Origin: Desulforhopalus singaporensis
GTDB taxonomy: Bacteria > Desulfobacterota > Desulfobulbia > Desulfobulbales > Desulfocapsaceae
Direction of reading: 5' to 3'
Assembly: GCF_900104445.1 (NCBI RefSeq)
Contig: NZ_FNJI01000017.1
Span: 42,698 to 106,697 of the forward strand
DNA: 64,000 bases
In this document: positions 26,666-35,721 of the stretch, piece after piece
Layout of the letters: every line of letters starts with the position of its first letter
Numbering within the stretch: position 1 is the stretch's first letter
Made by a program: the position numbers and the translations under genes
Notes under the pieces: model-generated
What the model saw: the letters and a program-made list of their open reading frames with translations, nothing else
Told to the model about the DNA's origin: nothing
Database searches by the model: none

Positions 26666-27565
26666 ATGGAAAAGAAACACTGGTTGAAAGTGACGGTAAA
26701 GGGGGATCCACTTCTGGCGGACCCTCTTTGCGATTTTGCTGTTGGAATTCTGGGAGCCGGGGTTGAGACCGGGGCGGTGGATGAGCCGGGGTACGGGATT
26801 GTTAACTGCTATCTGGAAGTGGATGATATCTCAAAAAAAACCGTCGATGGCGTGATCGGCACGATGGTGTCCCACCTTGAACAGCTGCAAGAACATTTCC
26901 GGCTCACCGGGGCAACGGTGGAGTGGGAAATACTGCAGGAAGAGGATTGGGGGAAGAACTGGAAAAAGCACTTTACCCCGTTTGAGATCATTCCAGGATT
27001 TGTTATCGCCCCCACCTGGGAAAGATATGATCGCAAACCTGGAGAGCTGGTGGTTGTCATGGACCCGGGAATGGCTTTTGGCACCGGCCATCATGCCACC
27101 ACCACCCTGAGCCTCGGGCTGATCCGGGAGGTTGTAGCGGAGGGTACGGGCAAGAAGATCCTTGATGTGGGAACCGGTACCGGCGTTCTGGCGATGGGTG
27201 CACTGCTCTTTGACCAAAGTGCAACCGCCCTTGCCCTGGATAATGACCCCCAGGCGGTTGACGCCGCCCGCGAAAACGCCTCCCTTAACGGTCTCGCCGA
27301 TCGCATGGAGGTTAGTCTTGCCCCTGTTGGTGACCTGGACAAGAGCTATGATGTGGTGGTGGCCAATATTGTCCATGACGTGCTGGTGGATATGGCGGAC
27401 CACCTGGTTGGTGGCGTCGGGCCGGGAGGTGTCTTGATTCTGTCTGGTATTCTTGTCGGCGAACAGCTCGCGAATATCGTCAGGGTTTTTACCGCAAAGG
27501 GGCTTGAAAAAATCAAGGTCGCCGAAAAAGACGAGTGGGCGGCGGTATGTTTTGCAAGGGCTTGA
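26666..27565 (+). CDS. prmA: ribosomal protein L11 methyltransferase
   Basis: 299 residues, the normal length. The N-terminal substrate-recognition domain is followed by a Rossmann methyltransferase domain with the PrmA-specific DPGMAFGTGHHATT (near 132), SAM motif I LDVGTGTGVLAMGA (near 167) and motif IV VVANIVHDVL. It trimethylates lysines and the N-terminus of L11. It starts a three-gene plus-strand operon with rsmE and mnmH, all RNA or ribosome modification, divergent from letA across 156 bp. Confidence 0.96.
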   Translation: MEKKHWLKVTVKGDPLLADPLCDFAVGILGAGVETGAVDEPGYGIVNCYLEVDDISKKTVDGVIGTMVSHLEQLQEHFRLTGATVEWEILQEEDWGKNWKKHFTPFEIIPGFVIAPTWERYDRKPGELVVVMDPGMAFGTGHHATTTLSLGLIREVVAEGTGKKILDVGTGTGVLAMGALLFDQSATALALDNDPQAVDAARENASLNGLADRMEVSLAPVGDLDKSYDVVVANIVHDVLVDMADHLVGGVGPGGVLILSGILVGEQLANIVRVFTAKGLEKIKVAEKDEWAAVCFARA

Positions 27566-27611
27566 CGGAAAAGGAGAAAGCTGGGATGGAAATCGGTACG
27601 GGGCTGGGTTT

Positions 27612-28349
27612 ATGAGACGATTTTTTTTTGATCCCGAACAGAGGTGTGGGGATATTGTGACGCTTTCGGCCCAGGAGTCGAAACACCTGATCAGGGTGCT
27701 GCGTCTCAAAGAGGGAACCGAGGTGGAGCTGCTTGACGGCCTGGGCAATGTGTTTAGTGGGGTCACTGTTGTCGGCAACAAGGATGTACAGGTTGAAATC
27801 ACAGGGGTTTGTCCGCCGTCGTCCGGGCCTTCCGGCAATCTTTGCGTATGGCAGGCGGTGTTGAAAGGAGAGAAAATGGACACCGTTGTGCAGAAATGTA
27901 CCGAACTTGGCGTGGTCGCCGTCTATCCCTACTGGGCTGAACGGTGCCAGGGCCGGCTTGACCAGCAGATGGCCGCGAAAAAGCTCAGCCGGTGGCAGCG
28001 GATCAGTCTTGCAGCATGTAAACAGTGTTTCAGGAGGGAACCGATGATCATCGAGCGGCCGGCCCCTGCCGACGAACTGTTTGCCAAAAGAGAGCGGGTT
28101 GAAAACGGGTTGTCGCTATTGTTCTGGGAAGAAGAGAAAGAGGTGCACCTCCGTGACGTCAAGGGGATAGCAGACGCCCCGGCCATTGACCTGATGCTGG
28201 GGCCGGAGGGAGGTCTGTCGGAAAATGAAGTTGGTGCGGCGGTAAATAACGGCTGGCAGACGGTGGGTCTTGGGGAAAGGATACTGAGAGCGGAAACCGC
28301 CACCCTCACCGCTGTTTCAATTGTTCAGTATCTGTCGGGCCGATTGTAA
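27612..28349 (+). CDS. rsmE: 16S rRNA (uracil-1498-N3)-methyltransferase
   Basis: 245 residues from the ATG at 27612; the open frame extends further upstream into prmA but the homologous start is MRRFFFDPEQ. SPOUT-class trefoil-knot motifs are clear: LKGEKMDTVVQKCTELGV, DLMLGPEGGLSENEV and LGERILRAETATLTAVSIVQ. It methylates U1498 of 16S rRNA in the assembled 30S subunit. It is 46 bp after prmA and 12 bp before mnmH. Confidence 0.96.
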   Translation: MRRFFFDPEQRCGDIVTLSAQESKHLIRVLRLKEGTEVELLDGLGNVFSGVTVVGNKDVQVEITGVCPPSSGPSGNLCVWQAVLKGEKMDTVVQKCTELGVVAVYPYWAERCQGRLDQQMAAKKLSRWQRISLAACKQCFRREPMIIERPAPADELFAKRERVENGLSLLFWEEEKEVHLRDVKGIADAPAIDLMLGPEGGLSENEVGAAVNNGWQTVGLGERILRAETATLTAVSIVQYLSGRL

Positions 28350-28361
28350 CGAGTAGCAATT

Positions 28362-29429
28362 ATGTCACAAATTGAAATGGATAACACCATATCGCGCAAG
28401 ACCATACTTGATAAAGAAACAAGTACCGTAACCTGGAATGAGGCGGCAGGACAGTGTGTTGTGGTCGATGTACGCTCTATGGCCGAATACCGGCAGGGGA
28501 CCATGGTCGGGGCGGTAAACATTGCACTTTTTGATGAGGTAGAACGGAGTGAGGTCGGCACCATCTACCATCACGGCGGCCAGGAACGTGCGATCGAAAA
28601 GGGGTTTGCCCTGGTCAGGAACAAACTTGATTTCCTGCTCAAGGATTTTGAGGTTTACCGTGAAAGGAAAATAGCGGTTTTTTGTGCCAGGGGCGGAATG
28701 CGCTCCAGGTCCGTTGTCAATCTTCTGCGTCAGTCGGGCTACGATGCCGTCCAGATCGTGGGCGGATACAAACGCTACCGCAGCGACACTCTGGCACTGG
28801 TTGGGAATTTTTCGCCGAAGCTGATCGTGATCCACGGTCTGACAGGAACGGGAAAGACCAGGATTTTGCACCGGCTGCCTGAAAAACAGAGCATCGACCT
28901 GGAGGAGCTGGCCCGCCACCGCAGCTCCCTGTTCGGCGGACTGGATCGGCGGCCGGCCAACCAGCGAACCTTTGAAAGCATGCTTGCAGAAACCATCGGA
29001 CAACTGGGGGATGAACCCTATTTCATCGAGGGTGAAAGCCGGAAAATCGGGCAGGTATTTATCCCCAGGCAACTGGCGCTGGCCATGAAAAAGGCGGTGC
29101 TGGTCAACGTCTCATGCAGTTTGGAAAAAAGGATTGCGAGGATCATTTCCGACTATCCGGTGAAAGATGATGAGGTTCTTGGGAAAATGGTCGGTATTCT
29201 CAAGTCGTTGAAGCAGAAAATGGGCGCGGCAAAAGTTGCCCGGATGTGCGACCTGCTTAAGGACAGAAACCTGGAGGAACTGGTGAGAATCCTGCTCGTC
29301 GACTATTACGACAAGAGATACGCACGAAGTATGCGCAACTACCGGTTTGATCTCGAAATCTCTTCGGAGAGCATCGGGGATGCGGCAACCGAACTGATCA
29401 AGTTTCGGCAGAGTTTGCAGAGCAGGTGA
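28362..29429 (+). CDS. mnmH: tRNA 2-selenouridine synthase
   Basis: 355 residues. The N-terminal rhodanese domain has VVDVRSMAEY and the active-site cysteine in FCARGGMRSRSV (near residue 108). A P-loop domain follows with GLTGTGKTRIL and the family motifs DLEELARHRSSLFGG and FIEGESRKIG. MnmH (SelU/YbbB) uses geranyl diphosphate and then selenophosphate to convert 2-thiouridine to 2-selenouridine at the wobble position of Lys, Glu and Gln tRNAs. Its presence implies selenophosphate synthetase (SelD) elsewhere in the genome. Confidence 0.95.
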   Translation: MSQIEMDNTISRKTILDKETSTVTWNEAAGQCVVVDVRSMAEYRQGTMVGAVNIALFDEVERSEVGTIYHHGGQERAIEKGFALVRNKLDFLLKDFEVYRERKIAVFCARGGMRSRSVVNLLRQSGYDAVQIVGGYKRYRSDTLALVGNFSPKLIVIHGLTGTGKTRILHRLPEKQSIDLEELARHRSSLFGGLDRRPANQRTFESMLAETIGQLGDEPYFIEGESRKIGQVFIPRQLALAMKKAVLVNVSCSLEKRIARIISDYPVKDDEVLGKMVGILKSLKQKMGAAKVARMCDLLKDRNLEELVRILLVDYYDKRYARSMRNYRFDLEISSESIGDAATELIKFRQSLQSR

Positions 29430-29502
29430 AAACTGTCGCGTAAAGACCGCCGAATTGGCCGGCGCTTTTATGAAACTTCCGTGTTGTCATGAAATATTCG
29501 GG

Positions 29503-30258
29503 TTAGAAAATTTTTTCTATCTGGTCGGTCGGAATCCACCCTTTTCTGCCGGTCTTGTCCATGACGTAGGTAAATACCTGGTGGGTTTTGCCCGGGTATA
29601 CCAGCCGTCCCTCCCGGATCGTTCCGACTGGGGTTGCGTTATCAAACGGCGAAATCAGAAGCTTGGCGGCGGGGGAAATCACTACCGCGTACTTTGTTTG
29701 CTGCCGCTGGAAAAAGACGCCCGCGACTCCCAGGGCCAGAACAACAAGGCAGGCAACACCGGTAACCAGGATCACCGGCCTGGAAAACCTGATTTTTACC
29801 GCCATCACGACAAAGAGGGTGAACAGCCCGAAGACCAGCAGGATCAACAGGGCCCACCGGTCAAGGGATAATCTGGTCAGGACTTTCTCCTTGATCGAGG
29901 GGGCCTGCCGGAACAGCCCGTTTTCTTTTTTAATCTTTTCAAGGTTGCCGCCAATATCGAAATCGGATGGGGCCAGGACCTTGGTGCGCTCGTAATTGAC
30001 GATGGCCTTGCCCGTCATACCTGCCTGGGCGTAGCTGTTGGCGAGGTTGTAGAGGACCGCCGCCGAATATCCGGAACGGTTCACAATCTCCTCGTACAGG
30101 TCGATCGCCCGGCGGTAACTGCCCTGGCTATACGCCCTGTTTGCCTGCTCGAACAGATCCCGGTCGGAGGCCGGGGAAGCCGTGTCCGCAGCAAATGCGG
30201 TTAAAACAGAGGTGCCAATAACAACCAGCAGCAGTGGTAAGTGTATCAAACGGATCAT
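29503..30258 (-). CDS. batE: BatE-like TPR/SH3 membrane protein
   Basis: 251 residues. A signal peptide is followed by TPR units (about 35-105, LFEQANRAYSQGSYRRAIDLY and LYNLANSYAQAGMTGKAIVNYE), two transmembrane helices (about 132-150 and 160-180) and a C-terminal SH3-like module (VGTIREGRLVY, GRKGWIPTDQIEKI). This arrangement matches BatE of the Bacteroides aerotolerance operon. Its ATG overlaps the batD stop by 4 bp (ATGA), and it is the last gene of the operon. Confidence 0.85.
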   Translation of the reverse strand: MIRLIHLPLLLVVIGTSVLTAFAADTASPASDRDLFEQANRAYSQGSYRRAIDLYEEIVNRSGYSAAVLYNLANSYAQAGMTGKAIVNYERTKVLAPSDFDIGGNLEKIKKENGLFRQAPSIKEKVLTRLSLDRWALLILLVFGLFTLFVVMAVKIRFSRPVILVTGVACLVVLALGVAGVFFQRQQTKYAVVISPAAKLLISPFDNATPVGTIREGRLVYPGKTHQVFTYVMDKTGRKGWIPTDQIEKIF

Positions 30259-32075
30259 TTAAACGTTTCCAGTTCTTTTTTCAGTTGGTGCAAAAGTCTC
30301 TCCATCTCATCTGCCGATAGAGAGGTGCCTGCATAAAGAGCGGTTTGGGCCAGAGTAAAGATTTTGCTGAGTTCCGAATCCTTGCCGACCATCTGCTCAA
30401 TGTCGCCGGTGCTGATTGCGTGGGGTTGCAGCCGGAACCTGCGGCCAAGCTGATTCTGGATAGCTGTGCGGCAGGCCAGGAGAAACTGCTGCGACTGGTG
30501 CTCGCTCAGCGCTTGCTGCGCTGCGTCGAGATCCTTGGCCAACAGGGTGTTTCGTTCCTGCTGCTCCTTGAGTAGCGGATTGCGCCGATATTTGCGCTGT
30601 CGCAACAGGAACGTCCCGGCCCCAAGACAGGTTATGGCCATGGCGGCAAGCGTGCCGAGATACCAGCTCTTGCGGTAGAGCGGTTCATATGTTGGCGTGA
30701 GGGTGCCGAGTTCCAGATGCAACGGAGCAAGCCGGTCGATGACCGTCGGCTGCTGCGCCGTTTTCTTTTGCACCTTGGCCGGAGCTGTTGTCTCTCCCGG
30801 TTGAAAAACGGTGCCGGTGGTTGATATCGTAAGCGGGATCGGAGTGCTGGTTTTGGTGATATATTTTTTCAGCGCCGGATCGAAGTAGCTGAAATTCAGC
30901 GGCGGAATCTCTGTTATATCCGAATTCTTGACGATTACGGCCTGTTCAAATATTTTCTCATGTCCGTCCTGTTGTTGCCCCCTGTTCGGAGCAACCTCGG
31001 TGGGTGAGTAGGTTTTCCACGAGGTGTTGTCCCGCAGCCGGGGCGGTTCAATCCGGTCAAAATTGCCGCTGCCCGAGATTCTGGTGACCAGGGTGATCGG
31101 TTCCCCCGGTTCGATCTCGACGGGACTGGCGCTAACAGCAAGATCAAAACTGCCGATGGCCCCGGAGTAATTTTCGGGTTTTCCCTTAGCCGGCAGCGGG
31201 GCGACATCAAAAGTCAGTTCCGGACTGGAAATGGTAAACGGCTTGCTCCTGTAGCCGCCAAAAATGTCGTTGAAAAAAGAGTCGTCAAAAAATACCGATC
31301 CAAAAGATGACAAAGGGGATCGCTCCTGCCTGTCCAGGGGAACCAGCAGCGATCCGTCGAGACGGAACCTGATTTTATGAAGGCCCGTCTTGATGCCGGT
31401 AAGCGTCGTGTTCCAGGAAATAACATGGTAACTCCGGCCGTTACGGTTCTCCTGGGTCTGTGCGGGGGTTGCCGAGAGAGGTTCCATGACCACACCGTCC
31501 CCTTCAAGTATCGGGAGCGAGCTGATATCAGTTTTGTATTGCCGGTTAAGATAGATATTCAACGTGATCGGCACGACCTCGCCGAGGTATTGGCTTCCGG
31601 TTTTTGATACCGTGATAAAGGCGACATCCTGCAACCCGCTGTCAGCTGCGGACCGGTCACTGTCTCGCTGCTGGCCAGGACCCGTAACTGTGAAGGTAAT
31701 CGGCTGGGTCGCTGCCGATTCTTTGCCGACAACTACGTTGATCGGCGGGATCGTATATTTCCCGGGATTCAGGGCTTCCACCAGAAAACTCTGGGAGCTC
31801 GAAAAGGAGATGTTGCCGTTTACCATGTTGAACCGGCTCGATTTGTCTCGCTGGTGAAAACGTATATCGGGGATTTCAGGCAGGTCAATATCTCCCCCCC
31901 TGCTCTCCCCGGTCACGGTGACGGTCAGCATGGCGCCCCGATCTATGGGAAAGGAGGTGTGACTCAGAGATGCATCTACGGTAAGGGCTGCAAACGACGC
32001 TACACAAGAGCCGAAAATCACTGCTATAATCGCAAGAGGTGTCAGTTGGTTAGCATGCAAAATCAGTTTTTTCAT
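30255..32075 (-). CDS. batD: BatD-like large periplasmic/membrane protein
   Basis: 606 residues. A signal peptide is followed by several Ig-like beta domains with the BatD hallmarks (VDASLSHTSFPIDRGAMLTVTV near the start, ISFSSSQSFLVEALNPG, ETAIVKN-like segments), one membrane helix near 475-492 (LGTLAAMAITCLGAGTFLL) and a cytoplasmic helical tail. It is the probable scaffold of the Bat complex, which in other bacteria affects envelope and oxygen stress tolerance. The stop and start codons with the flanking genes overlap. Confidence 0.88.
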   Translation of the reverse strand: MKKLILHANQLTPLAIIAVIFGSCVASFAALTVDASLSHTSFPIDRGAMLTVTVTGESRGGDIDLPEIPDIRFHQRDKSSRFNMVNGNISFSSSQSFLVEALNPGKYTIPPINVVVGKESAATQPITFTVTGPGQQRDSDRSAADSGLQDVAFITVSKTGSQYLGEVVPITLNIYLNRQYKTDISSLPILEGDGVVMEPLSATPAQTQENRNGRSYHVISWNTTLTGIKTGLHKIRFRLDGSLLVPLDRQERSPLSSFGSVFFDDSFFNDIFGGYRSKPFTISSPELTFDVAPLPAKGKPENYSGAIGSFDLAVSASPVEIEPGEPITLVTRISGSGNFDRIEPPRLRDNTSWKTYSPTEVAPNRGQQQDGHEKIFEQAVIVKNSDITEIPPLNFSYFDPALKKYITKTSTPIPLTISTTGTVFQPGETTAPAKVQKKTAQQPTVIDRLAPLHLELGTLTPTYEPLYRKSWYLGTLAAMAITCLGAGTFLLRQRKYRRNPLLKEQQERNTLLAKDLDAAQQALSEHQSQQFLLACRTAIQNQLGRRFRLQPHAISTGDIEQMVGKDSELSKIFTLAQTALYAGTSLSADEMERLLHQLKKELETFK

Positions 32076-34021
32076 TACCAGTCTTTACCCTGTTGGTCAT
32101 CCCGCATGCTGTTTTCTGCCGGGACAAAGTTGAGTTCGCCCTCTTCGTGTTTTAGGCTTTTAAGAAGTTGTTGCGCTTCTGTTTTGGTCATTTTACCTTC
32201 CTTGCGGCGCGTTGTATCCTGGCGGGACTGCACCGCCTCTTCTTTTTTTCCGTTATCTCCGGTTGTCCCTTCCGGGGCGGTACCACCGGCTGCCATGTCG
32301 TTCTGCCTGTTCTGGTAATCGGCGGGGTTGTCGCGGGCTGCCTGCTTCTCCTGGTTTTCGGTCGCAGGCCGGTTGTTTTCACCTGAACCATCAGAACCGT
32401 TTTCCGGCCGGTGCTGCTGTTGTTTTTGTCCGGCATCCTGGCGGCCCGTCTTGCCGTCGCGCTGGTCTTTGCCGTTGCCGTTTTGTTGTTGCTGATTGTT
32501 TTGCTGCTGCTCTTTTTGCAGTTTCTCAAGACGTTTTTTAACGAACTCGAGGTTGCTCTTTGTCCTGGAGTCATCCGGGTCGAGCTTGAGGGCGGCGGTA
32601 AAATCGTCAACCGCCTGACTCCACAGACCGATGGTGGCCTGCGGTTCTGTCTTCTCTGTCTCTGCGCCTTTGCGGTAATAGGCGTTGCCCCTGTTGTAAT
32701 AGGCTTTTTGCTGAATAGTGAGATCATCGCCGATCAGGGCCTTGCCAAAGCCTTCTATGGCGTCGTCGTACATGTTGTTTTGGTAGGCGCTTGTTGCAAA
32801 ATTATAGTTAAGCAGCGGATTATCTGGGGCTTTTTTTAGCCGTCCCAGGTAGTACTGGGAGGCCTCAAGGTAGTCGCCGCGCAGGTACGCCTCTTCTCCT
32901 TTTGACCCGTAGGCTTTGGGGCCGGAAAAGAGGGTGGCAAAAGCGATGATGACAATGAGTGAACCGTTTGCCCTGAATCTTTTCCGGAAGATTTTGCTTT
33001 TCAGGCCGGTGAGCAGCGGAAACCGCATTCTGTTTCTTGTCTCTCCCACCAGCATCTCGAGGATGAAAAAGATGAGGGCTGCGGCCAGGGGATACTGAAA
33101 TCGCTCCAGGGGAACCTTGTGGCGCCGCTCCTGCAACTCTTCCTTGGGGATAAGCGCCAGTCTCTGGGCGTAGATCGTCGCAAGCCCTTCCCCCGTCTTG
33201 CCCAGCCGGGCATAGATACCGCCAGTGTTTTCGGCGATTGCGGTAAGCATGGTTTCGTCAAGACGCGAGCGGATAAAGTTGCCGTCTTGGTCCTTGGCAA
33301 AGCCGCTTTCCCCGTTGCCCAGCGGGATCAGTTCCCCGGCGCTGGTGCCGACTCCCACGGTATAGACGGTAACGCCCTGTCGTTTTGCTTCTTTTGCGGC
33401 AAAAACGGCGTCCCCTTCCAAATTCTCCCCGTCGGTCAGGATAATGAGGATCTTGTGGTTGGCGTCATTGTTGAGAACCTCGATGCCCTTGTCGATGACC
33501 GCGCCGATGTTGGTACCGCTCTTTGGGATCAGGTCGGTGCTAACAACGTTGAGAGACTGCTCAAAAGCATCGTAATCCAGGGTGAGGGGGCACATCAGGT
33601 ATGCCGAACCGGCGAAGGGAAGGAGCCCTACGCGGTCTCCTTCAAGCTGCTGGCTGAAATCGAGTATTGCAAGTTGCGCTCGTTTCAACCGATTGGGACG
33701 GATGTCTTCGGCGAGCATGCTCTTTGACGTGTCCAGGGCAAAGAGCAAGTCGATTCCCTTGCGTTTGACCTCCACCCATCTGTAGCCGTACTGGGGCCTG
33801 GCAAGGGCGGCAAAACAGCAGAAAAGCGCCGCGACAAGAAGCGTGTTCTTGCAGAACCGTTTGCGGGAGGAGACGTTTCTGGTGAGCTGGGCAAGCAGCC
33901 CCTTGGCGGCGAATCTGGCGAGGGCTTCTTCTTTCTTTTTCCGCGTCGAACGGAAAAACAGGGCCAGTGCCAGACATACGCCGATTCCTGCGAGTAGCCA
34001 GAGCGGCTGGGCGAAAGTCAT
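32075..34021 (-). CDS. batB: BatB/BatC fusion: von Willebrand A domain plus TPR
   Basis: 648 residues. Two N-terminal membrane helices are followed by a VWA domain (about 88-290) with MIDAS LLFALDTSKSM, the conserved Thr in KSGTNIG and Asp in ILTDGENLEG, then a third helix, then TPR repeats (about 365-490, YNFATSAYQNNMYDDAIEGF). The C-terminal 130 residues are low complexity, rich in Gln, Asn, Lys and Gly. In Bacteroides BatB and BatC are separate genes; here they are one reading frame. The VWA domain is thought to be a metal-dependent partner of MoxR-type ATPases. Confidence 0.9.
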   Translation of the reverse strand: MTFAQPLWLLAGIGVCLALALFFRSTRKKKEEALARFAAKGLLAQLTRNVSSRKRFCKNTLLVAALFCCFAALARPQYGYRWVEVKRKGIDLLFALDTSKSMLAEDIRPNRLKRAQLAILDFSQQLEGDRVGLLPFAGSAYLMCPLTLDYDAFEQSLNVVSTDLIPKSGTNIGAVIDKGIEVLNNDANHKILIILTDGENLEGDAVFAAKEAKRQGVTVYTVGVGTSAGELIPLGNGESGFAKDQDGNFIRSRLDETMLTAIAENTGGIYARLGKTGEGLATIYAQRLALIPKEELQERRHKVPLERFQYPLAAALIFFILEMLVGETRNRMRFPLLTGLKSKIFRKRFRANGSLIVIIAFATLFSGPKAYGSKGEEAYLRGDYLEASQYYLGRLKKAPDNPLLNYNFATSAYQNNMYDDAIEGFGKALIGDDLTIQQKAYYNRGNAYYRKGAETEKTEPQATIGLWSQAVDDFTAALKLDPDDSRTKSNLEFVKKRLEKLQKEQQQNNQQQQNGNGKDQRDGKTGRQDAGQKQQQHRPENGSDGSGENNRPATENQEKQAARDNPADYQNRQNDMAAGGTAPEGTTGDNGKKEEAVQSRQDTTRRKEGKMTKTEAQQLLKSLKHEEGELNFVPAENSMRDDQQGKDW

Positions 34022-34039
34022 GGTCTTGTTCTCCTTCTG

Positions 34040-35026
34040 TTACGGGACCCTTTTCCTGGCCTGGTAAAGTTCAACGGAAAAGAGCAAAAAGACCCCGAAA
34101 AGCAAATATGGAAACAGTTCCCGGTAATTTTCGAAATTTTTGATATTTCTGGTGGTCGTTTCCATAGTATTGATGTCGTGATAAATCTTTTCAAGAGACT
34201 GGGTGTCTGTTGCCCGGAAATAGAGGGCGCCGGTCATTTCGGCCACCTCCTTGAGTGTTTTTTCATCGATATCCACCTTTGCCTTTACCAGCCGCCTTCT
34301 GCCGAAGCTGTCGGTGGCCGGCATGGGGGCCTCGCCGCGGCTCCCCGCCCCGATGGTGTAGACCTTGATTCCCAATGTCTCCGCGGCTTCTGCCGCAATA
34401 CGCGGGGGAATGCGGCCGCTGTTGTTGATTCCGTCGGTGAGCAGGATCAGGATCTTCGATTTGGCCTTTCTTGCTTGCAGCCGGTTTATCCCGCTGCCGA
34501 TTGCCGAACCTATGGCGGTACCGTCCTCGATCATTCCGATTTCAAGGGAGTTGAGCCTTTTTTTAAGCCAGTCGTGATCGAGGGTGAGCGGGCTCACAAG
34601 GTAGGGCCGGCCGCTGAAGGCCACAAGGCCTATCCGGTCGTTCGGCCGCTGGCCGATGAACTCCTCGACCACCTTCAGCACCACCTGGAGCCGGTTTACC
34701 CTCTTGCCGTCGAGGGTGAAATCCATGGCCTGCATTGAGCTCGACACATCGACCGCCAGGAGAATATCGATGCCGCTTGCCTTAATCTCGGTGGTGCTGG
34801 TCCCGAGCTGTGGTCTTGCCAGCGCAGCAATGAGCAGGGCGAGGGTCGCCATACGCAGCACAACGGCGAACCTGCCCACCTTTGCCTTTTTCTTTTCGCC
34901 AAGGGCTCCGGCAAGCGACAGTGATGAGAACAGCAGTGCCGGAGCAGCCCCCCGGCCGGCCCGCAGCAAGCCTACAAGGGGCAGCAGCGCCAGAAGCCAG
35001 AGAAATTCGGGATGGACAAGCCTCAT
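34040..35026 (-). CDS. batA: BatA-like von Willebrand A domain membrane protein
   Basis: 328 residues. Two N-terminal helices and one C-terminal helix (YLLFGVFLLFSVELY) frame a VWA domain with MIDAS motif LLAVDVSSSMQAMD (near 90), EDGTAIGSAIG and LLTDGINNSG. It is paired with the VWA protein encoded 18 bp downstream. Its ATG overlaps the stop of the DUF4381-like gene by 4 bp, showing tight translational coupling. Confidence 0.93.
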   Translation of the reverse strand: MRLVHPEFLWLLALLPLVGLLRAGRGAAPALLFSSLSLAGALGEKKKAKVGRFAVVLRMATLALLIAALARPQLGTSTTEIKASGIDILLAVDVSSSMQAMDFTLDGKRVNRLQVVLKVVEEFIGQRPNDRIGLVAFSGRPYLVSPLTLDHDWLKKRLNSLEIGMIEDGTAIGSAIGSGINRLQARKAKSKILILLTDGINNSGRIPPRIAAEAAETLGIKVYTIGAGSRGEAPMPATDSFGRRRLVKAKVDIDEKTLKEVAEMTGALYFRATDTQSLEKIYHDINTMETTTRNIKNFENYRELFPYLLFGVFLLFSVELYQARKRVP

Positions 35027-35721
35027 GCTCCGCCTCCCCGGGTAGCTTTTGCGGTTTTAGTGGAGGTGCCATGGCTTGCCGGTCTTGTGGCGGTGATGAA
35101 GCCGGAAACCGCTTCTTCCATGGCACCCAGTCGTGCCCGGTCCGGGATACTGTGAGCAAATTTTGCCAGGTCGGCCTGCTCCAGGCAGCGCTGCAGCTCA
35201 TCCCGGTAATTCTGCAGTTCCCCGTCTCCGGCAAGCCGCCGGCTGTTGAGAAATTCACTTGTGGTCTGCCTGGTTGAGGAAATCGCGAACCGGGACTCTA
35301 TATAGCATCTCAGAATCTGGGCGGCGCGTTCCATATAGTCCCTGGCGGTTTCCGGCTTAAGAAGTCTTCTGGCTTCATCAAGCTCGGCAAGAGCCGTCTC
35401 CCAGGGCGCGGGAGGTGGCAGCACCGGAGTTTTTCTTCTTTTCAGGTAGAAGTAGAGCGCGGCGCAGCAGGCAGCGGCCAGCAGAACCAGAAGAAACGGG
35501 ACGAGGGAGGCTGACGGGTCCGTTATCGGCACCGGGCCGTAAATATCGAGCAGGTCCTCCCCGGCGGCGACCGCAGCCTGGTCCGGTCCCGACTGGAGCG
35601 GCACGGCCAGGTGACCGCTCCTGGGCAGCACCGGCTGTGCTTCCCCTGGCGTCGCGCCGGCCCCCTTGAGGCCGAGCAGCAGCTGTACGCACACCGCGAC
35701 TATTATGACGGCCGCTTTCAT
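35023..35721 (-). CDS. DUF4381-like membrane protein of the Bat operon
   Basis: 232 residues. It has a signal-like N-terminus, then LLDIYGPVPITDPSASLVPFLLVLLAAACCAALYFYLKRRK-like architecture: a short extracytoplasmic LxDI(Y/H)xP segment, one membrane helix near residues 95-115, and a cytoplasmic helical domain with YMERAAQILRCYIESRF and TTSEFL, as in DUF4381 proteins regularly found between DUF58 and VWA genes. It overlaps both neighbours by 4 bp. Its biochemical role is not known. Confidence 0.78.
   Translation of the reverse strand: MKAAVIIVAVCVQLLLGLKGAGATPGEAQPVLPRSGHLAVPLQSGPDQAAVAAGEDLLDIYGPVPITDPSASLVPFLLVLLAAACCAALYFYLKRRKTPVLPPPAPWETALAELDEARRLLKPETARDYMERAAQILRCYIESRFAISSTRQTTSEFLNSRRLAGDGELQNYRDELQRCLEQADLAKFAHSIPDRARLGAMEEAVSGFITATRPASHGTSTKTAKATRGGGA

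Noticed and set aside
29445..29470. Terminator after mnmH
   Set aside because: A 5-bp CGCCG/CGGCG stem followed by CTTTT is suggestive of position but too short to claim.
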